Shown one piece after another: positions 35,501 to 43,700 of a stretch of 64,000 nucleotides of DNA. Source of the stretch: Distichodus sexfasciatus (lineage: Eukaryota > Chordata > Actinopteri > Characiformes > Distichodontidae); assembly GCA_032718565.1 (NCBI GenBank), contig JAVGVS010000543.1, positions 139,001-203,000 of the forward strand, given 5' to 3'. How positions within the stretch are numbered: position 1 is the stretch's first letter; each line of letters starts with the position of its first letter. The notes under the pieces are model-generated. The model saw nothing but the letters and a program-made list of their open reading frames with translations. It did no database searches and had not been told where the DNA came from. The position numbers and the translations under genes were made by a program.

Positions 35501-38500
35501 ATCGCTGTGAGAAAACAAAGCTGTTACTGAGCAACAAAGTTAAACTGAAAAACTGAAAACTGCTGGACTTAAAACTCACAGGAAAAGACCAAGAAAAAAA
35601 AAAGAAAGAAGTGATTTCCATAGTGAAACTGGATGGTATGTCACAGACCGCCTGCACTGCCGCCGCCAACCACAAGAGGGCAGCGGACCGCCGGTTCAAA
35701 CCCCAATATAATTGATTATGGTCTACCCTGCATCGTCCACGTCTGCATTGTGATGCATCAATTATGTGATTAACTTCGACACCCCTAGTGTGAAAGTAGG
35801 CTATTTTAAGGGTTTGAGCATTTTGTCCCACTATAAGAACCTTTGTGAATTTTTTTTTGTCATATTTCGTGCACAGACCCCTAAACACGATGCTTAAAAT
35901 TCAAGATGTTTGAGATTGCTGGTGACTTCACGAGACCTTTACATTTGCAAGACACTGCAGGTCTTTCACTTAAGAATGGAAAAACAGCAGACTGACTACG
36001 CAAATCAAACAAATACAAATCAGCCCAAACACCTCCAACATGACATATTCTTCATGGGAATAATTGGCAATGCACAATAATCATATAGGAATCGGCCGAT
36101 AATTGCTTTTTTCAAGTCATCTGCATCGGACTGATGCTTAGATTTGCCCAATATTTTCAGCTGATATTTTACGGCACATTTACTGTACGCTGGAAAGGTA
36201 GCTCTTATGCCAGGCATGTCCAAAGTCTCACTCAGCAAATGTGAGCTTGCACGTGGGCTGTGTCTTGAGACGCGTACTGCCGCACTTAATAGTATGGTAG
36301 GTAGGGTGCTGTTATCATACTTTTGTGATAGTATGCATCTCAGGAAATAGCCTGGGTCGTAGCTTAACGGGTCTCTACACACTAGGTAGTGCACATGGAG
36401 TGTCACACGCGCCCTATTTGACTTGGTACACCACATAGGGCGAGAACTGACTTTCTTAATACGTTGTGCACTACGCTCGAAATGCTCCACCCACACTCAA
36501 CTCATGCTCACGGTTTCGTGCTCCCTTGACTTGGCACTGTGTTAGAAATGTCAGAACTATGGCATTATGTGCAGTGGAACTTTGCCGCACAAAATCTCGT
36601 CCCATTTATCAGCAACGGTATCGGCACTGGCAGATAAACAGTAAGCATGAAAATATCGGATAACGGCATCGGCCAATAAATCCATACCCTTAACATTTCT
36701 ATCTTATAATACACGACTATAGAATTCAAGAATACACATTTTTGAACAAAAAAAAAAAGCTATTTGCAATTTAAGACCTTAAAATGAACAAAACACAGCT
36801 CTCACCTTTTTCAGTCCGATCCCCATCGTATTCCACCGCTTCTCCTTTCTTCAATATTTTGATAGTGGGGTATCCGGACACCTCGAACCTGCTGGCGAGA
36901 CCGGAAGCCACGGTGGCGTCCACTTTTGCCACCGGGATGGGCGGATCGCTCTCTTTCAACGTCTGAGCAATCTTCTCGTACTCGGGGGCAAACTGCTTGC
37001 AGTGGCCGCACCTGGTGGGGAAGAGGAAGAGGAAACGCCGTTTGCAAGGTGAAGCACTTCAAAAGCAGGGGTTGATAAAGATCTCACTGTATTAGCAAAC
37101 TAACCATGGGGCGTAGAACTCCACCAGTACGGTGTCTTTGCCCTCTATAAACGTGTCAAAGTTGGCATCGTTGAGAACTAGAACCCCGTTCTCTTCCTTG
37201 ACCTCGGTGCTGTCGGCTTCGTCTTCGTCGTCATCGTCGTCGTCATCATCATCATCGACATCTTCCGCCTTTTCGCCGACATTTTCTGCTGCACGTCAGA
37301 AATGCAACTTTATGAAATGGATGCGCAAAGGAATGGAGAAACGGCAGACGTACTACACGAATAAAGACAAGACCGCCTAAAGCTATTTGAAGTTCACCAA
37401 TGTTTGACATTTATTCTAAGCTTTAATTAATCCACAATTACATAACTTTCTACAGTCTCATGATTATTAAATACATGCATTGTTTGGAAAAATGGGACCT
37501 AATAAAACAGTATTTTGCTTGCATATTTTTGTGAAGGACATGACATGAACAATCAGCCTCATAAAATTAATTGTTGAATTGTTCTTAAGAACATTTCAAT
37601 TGTATAATATAATAACGGCAGGAAAAACCATTTTCCTGGCTTTTGTGAATGTGAGAATTTTGGTGAAACATTCACTTATGCCCACTTTGAGCTGATTTGG
37701 CCTATAAAATGAGGTGCTTTTGGAAAGGTTCTGGGAGAGAGCTACATTTCCCACAATCCCGTGCATGCCTCTCGGCGTCGCATCACAAAGAAACGATGGA
37801 TGCGCATTCCAGAAAACAAACGCCAAGAATCTCAATAAATGGCTGTATGCCAGTATAATGGCTGTGACCAGTAAAGGAACCACTGAGGTACTTATGAGCA
37901 AGGTACCATCCCCAAGCACTGCCAAAAAGCTGCCCACTGCTCCTTCATGGATGGGTTGAATACAGAGGTCACCATTTGTTGTACTGCACTGTGTGAAATC
38001 ACTCTTAATTTCTTAAGGAATTGCCCGTCTAGTTAATCTAGCTGGATGATTTCAGCATGAATTGGCATGAATTTCTACTTTATCTCAGTTCTCTCAACTG
38101 TCTGTTGTAGTGCCAGTGCCAGTTTTATGGGCAATGTCAGAGAGACTCAGGAGGAGATTTCATCTTCAGCACATTAGACTTTTAAGTGAGTTTTTATTTG
38201 TCATTGTGAATACATCACAGTACCACACACAGTGCACCACAACAAGGATGTTCGCCCTGTGATCAGAAGGTCGCCGGTTCAAATACCAGAACGGTAAATT
38301 TACCACTGAGGTACTCATGAGCCAAGATATCGTCCCCAAGCACTGCTCCCCGGGGATTGCCCATGTTAGCTGCCCACTGCTTTTGCACAGAGGGGTCAAA
38401 TGCAGAGCTCACAATTCATTGTGGTGTACTGTGTTCACAATGACAATGACAAACAAAAAAACCCAAATGTGACCTCTGAATTTGAGTGGGCACTGCTTGG

Positions 38501-39489
38501 GGATTAAACCTTGTTCATGAGTACCTCAGTGGTACCGTTACCGGTCCAGAACTTGAACCAGTGATCTACAGACCTACTCCTTAACCATTAGGCTGCCAAC
38601 TACCCAGACTTCTTAACAAGGTGATGCATCATTCTATTAGTTTATTATACACAAACATTTGTTCTTTCCTGTCTGTCACCAACCTGCAACTTGTATGGTT
38701 ATGTGTCTTCTACTACAAATGCAATTTACATACAGTTTTCTACCACGATAGTTAGCTCAGACTTTACAAAAGATCAGACTGTATACTTTAGCTCAGACTG
38801 TCGTAAGAGTTAATGATTATTAGACTATCTATACTGAATTTTCATATTGAAACCGTAGCAGATCTTATGCAAATTAAATGCAAAAAAAACCCTCCAAGAC
38901 CATAATTGTAGGCTGAATACCACATGTAACCTAACTGTCTACTTTCCTACTTCTAGTTTAAAGTCTATAATTTATATTCTATTTATTGCTTATTCTATGA
39001 GCCTTATTTGTTCTTTGCACTGTTAAAACTGGACTCATGTCGTCTCGTCTCTCTGTATACCTGCACAGTATAAAGATGACAAAGTTTACTTTGACCAATT
39101 TAGGAACATATTTATAACTTTATCAGTTAATTGCTACTTTCTAAAATTCTATTGTAATTCACACAGTGTCAGTAGTTATTAAGCTACATTTCTACATAGG
39201 CTGCACTTGCATAACTATGTATTGTGACAAACAATCTTGAAGCTCTGCTGACTACAGTGAGTCTCTGTGTACCTGAGACCAGGTGTGACGCTTCAGAGAC
39301 CTGCTAGGACGCAAAACCCGAGGGATTTGCCACCTCGTGATTTACCCGAGTGTGTTGGTAAAACAGTAAATCCACCTGGAGACAGAAGCGCCTCAGGTGA
39401 GTCTTACCTTCCTCAGCGGCACAGCGGCTAATTGAGACGAGCTGCGCCAATCCCAGCAGCAGCAGCACAAACAGCGTTATCTTCTTCAT
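26119..39489 (-). CDS. pdia4: pdia4 (ERp72), complete coding region
   Basis: An ER-lumen protein disulfide isomerase that forms, breaks and rearranges disulfide bonds in secretory proteins. Ten exons join in one frame to 644 codons plus stop (human 645 aa): 39489-39408, 37288-37105, 37011-36806, 35504-35366, 34945-34740, 34647-34489, 32358-32207, 30864-30708, 29967-29734 and 26534-26119. The domains run: signal peptide (1 to about 22), an acidic run (DDDDDDDD, about 40-48), thioredoxin domain a0 with CGHC (about 90-93), domain a with CGHC (about 205-208), redox-inactive b and b' domains (about 280-500), domain a' with CGHC (about 554-557) and KDEL at the C-terminus for ER retrieval. All three active sites sit in FYAPWCGHCK contexts and look intact. 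The start at 39489 (MKKITLF) is favoured over an in-frame ATG five codons upstream. Confidence 0.97.
26691..27477. mobile_element. hAT-like element, pdia4-intron family copy 1
   Basis: Ends TAGGGACGCACGAT and (inverted) TAGTGATGCACAAT. The body includes gctgtgtcccgagccgcat and taacggctctctacacacta. Related copies lie at 33432-34192 and 36066-36690. No exact target duplication was found. Confidence 0.65.
27484..29652. mobile_element. TAGGGCTGTGTGA-type element, split by a hAT
   Basis: The left end TAGGGCTGTGTGATGTGACC matches the inverted right end TGGGGCTGAGTGATACGACC. A hAT insertion occupies 27568-28916. Without it the host element is about 0.8 kb. Flanking duplications are not clear. Confidence 0.65.
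27568..28916. mobile_element. hAT element nested in another transposon
   Basis: CAATATAG is duplicated at 27560-27567 and 28917-28924. The ends CAGAGATCGATCGATAT and (inverted) TAGTGATCGACCGATAT match. The 1349-bp body is AT-rich with no conserved ORF. Confidence 0.87.
29734..29967 (-). CDS. pdia4: pdia4 exon 9
   Basis: It encodes ATQFWRSKVLEVAKDFPEYT, then EELKSLGLSDSGEEVNVGIL and AMEPEEFDSDVLREFVLAFK of the b' domain. Its acceptor is tacag and its donor is gtgaga. Confidence 0.96.
30251..30525. mobile_element. Two SINE family-1 pieces in opposite orientation
   Basis: 30251-30360 is a plus-strand head (ggggcagttggtggcg, ggttTGAATCC, cactgaggtactc). 30360-30525 is a minus-strand copy ending in agtcggtattgtaatgg (minus). 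Head-to-head copies could form a hairpin. Confidence 0.7.
30708..30864 (-). CDS. pdia4: pdia4 exon 8
   Basis: It encodes ESTSASEVQDFFKKHTLPLV, GHRKQSNDAKRYTMRPLVVV and VDFSFDYRV. Its acceptor is cccag and its donor is gtaaga. Confidence 0.96.
31246..31330. repeat. SINE family-2 tail fragment
   Basis: tttacagcatttagtagatg then ctctcgtccagtgcgactta is the reverse of the tail seen at 59630-59690. Just left (31077-31130) is the start of a GGGACGCACCGATCC hAT copy. Confidence 0.6.
31498..32195. mobile_element. hAT-type element reaching pdia4 exon 7
   Basis: It starts TTAGGGCCCTATGATTTGCG. An acggaattca motif recurs near both sides (about 31525 and 32145). It contains a broken BED-type finger frame (31808-31928). 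Its right side runs to within about 15-40 bp of the exon 7 donor. No target duplication was seen. Confidence 0.6.
31808..31928 (+). pseudogene. Broken BED-like finger of hAT transposase
   Basis: One frame reads FYESGEQLFCTFCQHTIDC and then TRKNT before a stop. The sequence resumes in another frame with DDHL and a KTH, so a small indel broke the motif. C-x2-C plus H-x-x-x-H spacing suggests a BED-type finger from a transposase. Confidence 0.55.
32207..32358 (-). CDS. pdia4: pdia4 exon 7
   Basis: It encodes NTLRDDYKFRHTFNGEIAKF, LKASPGQVVMLQPEKFRSKF and EPASYSLTIK. It starts with GC to complete Cys from exon 6. Its donor is gtaagt. Confidence 0.95.
32435..32590. repeat. Inverted pair of SINE family-2 tails
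   Basis: acagcatttagcagacgctc at the left and agcgtctgctaaatgctgca at the right are reverse complements with about 110 bp between. The centre also mirrors itself (agggacagt / actgtccct). Confidence 0.65.
32600..33430. other. pdia4 intron, nothing clear
   Basis: I see no gene and no delimited repeat. A Harbinger-like MITE is possible at 32640-32880 but has no matched ends. Confidence 0.35.
33432..34192. mobile_element. hAT-like element, pdia4-intron family copy 2
   Basis: Ends TAAGGGATGCACGG and (inverted) TAAGGATGCACAAT. The body is shared with 26691-27477 (ggctgtgtcccgagccg, gtagcttaacggctctctac). Confidence 0.65.
34489..34647 (-). CDS. pdia4: pdia4 exon 6 (b domain start)
   Basis: It encodes GIVDYMSEQAGPPSKQVQTL, KQIQELVKDGDDAVIVGVF and GVYEIYQEA. 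Its donor gtaaat splits a Cys codon. Its acceptor is tccag. Confidence 0.95.
34740..34945 (-). CDS. pdia4: pdia4 exon 5 (a domain, second CGHC)
   Basis: It encodes CGHCKRLAPEYEKAAKELGN, IPLAKVDATAEPELATRFEV and TGYPTLKIFRKGKPFEYNG. The WCGHC active site is assembled across the splice junction with exon 4 (TG|G). Confidence 0.97.
35366..35504 (-). CDS. pdia4: pdia4 exon 4
   Basis: It encodes AIVERVKEVAQPDWKPPPEA, TLVLTKDNFDDVVNNADIIL and VEFYAP(W). Its acceptor is cacag and its donor is gtgagt. Confidence 0.96.
36066..36690. mobile_element. hAT-like element, pdia4-intron family copy 3
   Basis: It shares the body of 26691-27477 (tgcaataatcatataggaat-like start, gggctgtgtcttgagacg, gtagcttaacgggtctct). 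Its ends are more degraded. Confidence 0.55.
36806..37011 (-). CDS. pdia4: pdia4 exon 3 (a0 domain, first CGHC)
   Basis: It encodes CGHCKQFAPEYEKIAQTLKE, SDPPIPVAKVDATVASGLAS and FEVSGYPTIKILKKGEAVEY. It is 206 bp long, exactly as exon 5, which reflects the duplicated thioredoxin domains. Confidence 0.97.
37105..37288 (-). CDS. pdia4: pdia4 exon 2 (acidic stretch)
   Basis: It encodes AENVGEKAEDV, eight Asp, EDEADSTEVKEENGVLVLND and VLVEFYAP(W). The acidic run is typical of ERp72 and probably binds Ca2+. The Asp run is coded by (GAT/GAC)n, a coding microsatellite. Confidence 0.95.
37640..37850. repeat. Core fragment of a fish hAT family
   Basis: ttgagctgatttggcctat, aaatgaggtgcttttgg and tacatttcccacaatcccg match 20825-20960 closely. 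The ends are missing. Confidence 0.5.
37865..37995 (+). mobile_element. SINE family-1, 5'-truncated
   Basis: agtaaaggaaccactgaggt, gagcaaggtaccatccccaa and ctgcccactgctccttcatg. The tRNA head is missing. Confidence 0.7.
38180..38608. mobile_element. Three SINE family-1 pieces in a row
   Basis: A minus tail (38180-38250), a plus copy with B-box ggttcaaataCC (38250-38455) and a minus copy with acttgaaccagtg (38460-38608). Confidence 0.7.
38610..39407. other. pdia4 intron 1, nothing recognised
   Basis: AT-rich intron sequence. I see no repeat boundary or ORF of interest. Confidence 0.4.
39408..39489 (-). CDS. pdia4: pdia4 exon 1 (signal peptide)
   Basis: It encodes MKKITLFVLLLLGLAQLVSI and SRCAAEE: two lysines, a hydrophobic core and a likely cleavage near Ala-Ala. 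An in-frame upstream ATG at 39504 would add five residues (MTVIR). The shorter start gives the usual signal peptide. Its donor is gtaaga. Confidence 0.93.
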
Positions 39490-39746
39490 CCTGATAACTG
39501 TCACCTGGCTGCTATTTTTCCTCCCCTCCTCTATTCCTAAAGTCTATCTTGCACTACAGTGCGTTCATACGCCGTTACGTGCTTATCTCTGGCGCTGGCG
39601 TCGTCAAGGTGCTCAAAGCAGCGATTTAATCTTCACGAATTAACGGCGAAACGCGGTTTGTCCGAATTAGCAAAGCTCACCTCACTCCCCAACTTCAACT
39701 TGTCTGACTTGCCACGCTCCCATTGGCTCGTCTGCCGAGATTCCGT

Positions 39747-39835
39747 CCAATCAGGCGGCGCCACTCAAGTCCGTGCTGCTGTTACGTTGTGAGTGATGAT
39801 TGGCTGCCCCGCAGCGCGAGGCTCGTTATGATTGG
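39747..39835 (-). promoter_or_regulatory. pdia4: pdia4 promoter with three ERSE-like elements
   Basis: The ER-stress element is CCAAT-N9-CCACG. Here CCAAT-N9-CCACT lies on the plus strand (39747-39765), CCAAT-N9-CAACG on the minus strand (39803-39785) and CCAAT-N9-CCTCG on the minus strand (39835-39817). Each has the exact 9-bp spacing and one mismatch in the distal half. They lie 260-350 bp upstream of the start codon. ATF6/NF-Y control under ER stress is known for mammalian PDIA4 and is inferred here. Confidence 0.65.
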
Positions 39836-39884
39836 ATAGTGACACGTCTTTTGTCTGTCAAGGAATTTAACGCTTTACTAACGT

Positions 39885-40140
39885 TGTAAAATATTCGTAT
39901 TTTACTCTAAAATGTACTCATATTTTACTCCAAGATCTAAAATCTTTATCTTCTAAAATATTCATGATTCACTATAAAATTTACTCAAATTTTACTCCAA
40001 GCTCTAAAATCTTCATCTAAAATATTCATGATTTACTATAAAATGTACTCAAATTTTACTCCAAGCTCTAAAATCTTCATCTAAAATATTCATACTTTAC
40101 TCTAAAATCTACTCATATTTTACTCTAAGATCTTCATATT
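39885..40140. repeat. 64-bp tandem repeat, about four copies
   Basis: Units beginning ctaaaatattcat start at 39953, 40017 and 40081 (period 64). A more diverged unit begins near 39887. It is AT-rich and lies between the pdia4 promoter and the 3' end of the polycystin-like gene. Confidence 0.9.
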
Positions 40141-40300
40141 TCTTTTTTAAATAAAGGTGACTTTTAAATTTAATACCATTACAAAAACATTTCTTTTCTC
40201 GTTAAGATCACTTCCCCCATCTACTTATATTGTTGCTGCATATCGAAAATCATATATGCATTAATAATATCACACAAAAATAATATACATGTTAACAAAG

Positions 40301-40327
40301 TTTATTTGAGTATTCAAATATTTTATT
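40301..40327 (-). terminator. Poly(A) signals of the polycystin-like gene
   Basis: Two AATAAA hexamers on the minus strand (40322-40327 and 40301-40306), 54-80 bp after the stop codon. Their use is inferred. Confidence 0.55.
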
Positions 40328-40380
40328 AACTACAATAACAAGGCATATGTATGTTATAATCAAGTCTGCTTCACTTTATG

Positions 40381-40793
40381 TCACCAACACTGGCCTGGAA
40401 TATTCCCCATTTCTGTTTCTTGCTTTTCTACAGGTAATACGTCACATGCTTTTTTATCAGAAAGATTGTTTTTCTTTCTGTTAGGAGAATTTAAAACCCC
40501 ACATAGCTCTAGTGAAGTGTCCCACGACTTATACAGGACAGTATCCCAGTCTTCCCCAGCTGAATTGAAGCACTGTAGTTCATTTGAGGCCAGTCTTTCA
40601 CAACATTCAATGTGCACACTGATTAACTGATTACTACTAAGAAAGGTCTGTAGATCTTTAGGCTTTTTCCCAGGTTCATCCTTGATGTTTAGAGGAGCGT
40701 TCTGGCCTGTAGACTTCACCACGTCGCAGGACACTTCTCTCCTTTGTCCAATGTGACAGGGGGTTTTCCATTCAAGTTGTGACCTTGTAATGA
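40381..40793 (-). CDS. polycystin-like last exon (C-tail)
   Basis: It encodes SQLEWKTPCHIGQRREVSCD, then a low-complexity cytoplasmic tail ending MGNIPGQCW, with stop TGA at 40381-40383. It starts with G to complete a Gly codon. Its acceptor is caag. Confidence 0.75.
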
Positions 40794-43700
40794 AAGGAGT
40801 ATATGTTTACAAAGCGGATATTTACTTTGGCATAAGTGTTATTTGAGGTCAGTTTGAGGCTGGAGTAGGACTGTACCCGAGACTGTGTTCCTCATATGAT
40901 GAAAGGACATTGCATAAGCCAGGACCCTCCCATAGATTTGAATCTATAATGTTCTTCATTGCATCACCCTGTAAAATAAAACCTCAACTTTAAATGGTGT
41001 AAATACAGAGTTTCCATAACATATTCCACGGCAATTTGTAATTTCTTAAATTCTTACAATTCCAGTAATATAATTCAGAGCTTTGTATATCTCTCTTATA
41101 ATTCATCTCTGTAACACTGATAGTGTAGCATTAAGGAATGCTGCAGGATTAAAGTGCCACCTCATCACTGTAGTCATGTGTACAAAGTTGGACACTCAGG
41201 TTTTCCTGGTCTTCAGCTGGAAGGGTGTGGCTATTAGAGACAGCGCTGAGTCGCAACAAAAGCTCATCAACAAGATCCTCAAATTCCTCCAGGATGAAAT
41301 TCTGTGCACAAAACAGTCATTGTTAGTTCAGTAATTAGTACTGGTATGAAACAAAAATGAAATGAAAATGAAAGCAGGGGTTTTGCAATATACAATATGC
41401 ATTTATTAAAACAGTGATTATTTATATATAGAAAAGTTTTGCTTCGGGATTTGCTTACATTAGTGTTGGTCCAGTTTTCAGTCCATTGCCGCCCGCCTCT
41501 GCCAATGAGATTCAAAATGGTCTCTCTGATATAAGTGACAGCGTCACTGACAGACAGGTGAGGCTTCCTTCTATTCAGTTTTGCTGACTTTTTAACAGTG
41601 GCGAGGAGGGGACCAATGACCTGTAAAATTTTCATGATCAACTCACAATGGCACAAATGAGATATTAATTAAAGATATTTTTAGGTCTAAGACATACACA
41701 TACCACTGCTTTTAATGCCATAGACACTAGGCAAAGGAAAATCCAATAGCAGGAAAACAACACTTGATTTTTAGGACCATGTTCATGGTTGATTTTTCTC
41801 ATGCCAAAGCAGTGGGTGATGACTGAATAAACTGATTTTGGTATATTTCTGAAGGCAGATGAATCTGAATGGAACAGCAAATTTCCAAGACAAGAGAGAG
41901 CAATAACGAGAATGACGACAGCTGTCTGCAAAAAAAACCAGCAAAGAAATCATGTGAACTTTTCAAGGGGCACTCACAACAGTAAAAGTAGATGAGAGAA
42001 TAGAAAATGGGAAATTTAGCATCTTTACAGTAATTTAGAGTAAATAAAGTACAGAAAGTTAACATAGCTACAAATACCAGTGGCCAAAGCAGGCTGTGTA
42101 CGACAACTGTCACTGTAGACGCAGCAACTTTCAGAGCTTTATTTAACCGCAGGAGGAAGCACAATTTCACTAGCAAAAGGAAGATAAGAATGCCATGCTG
42201 TGACCAAGTGATCTGTTGGAAAGAAAACAAAGAACGTTTACTTCTTACAAACCAGGTCTGTGTGTGTTCATACCAAACAGGCTTCAAATTCTGTATCTTG
42301 CTCATGAGTACCTCAGTGGTAACTTTACCAGTTCGGGACTTGAACCAGTGACCTTCTGATCACAGGGACAAACTCTCAAACCATTACACTACAACTACCC
42401 CCGGTCAGCCCATTTCTGACCTTTCTCTTCTTGTCACATCGACCCATTGAACAATTTAAGTTAGGAAAAGAATATATATTCATACTGTACATAGTGGAAC
42501 CTTTACCAGTTCGGAATTCGAACCAGTGACCTTCTGATCATAGGCGAATGCCCCAACTGTTATGCTGCCCCTGAACAAGGCTCCAAATTCAAGTTGTTTA
42601 AGAAAAATTTACAAATAGGAAAACGTAATTTCCTGTTAAATAAAGTGTCTTATAAATGCTGTTATAGACTAATACTATATAATTTAGATTTCTGATCAGT
42701 GACCACAGATCTGACCAATTTTATTCTTCTTTAAGTTACCTGTTCCCAAAAGCAGACCAAACTGAGGTCAACAAATGACTTAAAATCTTCCTTCTGTAGG
42801 CGTTCGATCATGTCTGTTCTCAGTGACAAGTGATGGACGACGGAGATAAAGCGAGAAAAACTAACAAGGTGTATTGTCACCTAAAAGGGAAAAAAAGGTT
42901 TTATTCATTAAGTTGTCTCAATGATTTAGAGCAGAAATGTCTGACATCATCATTACAGTCACCTCCAACCAGTTGCACAAGTCTGTCCAGTAAGACCATC
43001 CTCTGTCAGAGATGATATACATTTGAAAATACAGTTGAAGCAAACTTAGGAGAAGGAAGAGAAGCTGTAGAATGGCAAAGATGAAGAGAAGTTAAATCCA
43101 GCTGCATTGATAGTGTGTGGCAATGATAATGGTTTGCACAGCATGTGATTCATCAGTTGAAGAGATGAGCCAAGTTACAATACTCAGTGAACACTACTGT
43201 ATGTGGCATCATTTCAGACAAGAAATAAAGGGCCTCATTCATCAATATTAAGATTTTTTCTTAAATTTGTCCTTGAGAAAGACATTTATACGGGGTGGAG
43301 GTGGTGGTTTAGTAGTTAGGATACTCGCCTCTGGACCAAGAAGCTGGGGGTTCGAATCCTACCTCCAGCACTACCATCATTGGGACCCTGAGCACGACTC
43401 TTAAAGGAGAACTTTGGTCAATTTCAACATTAAGCTCTATTCTATAGTGTCACAGAGTGCAGACAGTAGCGACAAAATGACAAAAATTGATGCTGACTCT
43501 CATCGCTTCTGGTAAAGTCCGATGCGCTCATCAATGTGGCTTGTCTCTTGCTAGCCAATCAAAATTGGGGAAGGGGCAGCGTATACACTGTCAAGAACTC
43601 ACTACAAATGGCGGCGTACCTGGAGTAGTGATGGGCAAAGAGAGGCTTTGAAACGTTGGGAGCAATTGGGTCGGAAATTCATGAGGCTGTGAAACAATCT

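Noticed and set aside
35346..35888. 180-residue minus-strand ORF
   Set aside because: Only its last part is coding (pdia4 exon 4). The rest is intron read-through.
39490..39504. Longer pdia4 start (MTVIR...)
   Set aside because: In frame, but the next Met gives a standard signal peptide (KK then hydrophobic). The choice cannot be proven by sequence alone.
39885..40140. CRISPR-like array from the regular 64-bp spacing
   Set aside because: The whole unit repeats, with no unique spacers, and the DNA is vertebrate. It is an ordinary tandem repeat.
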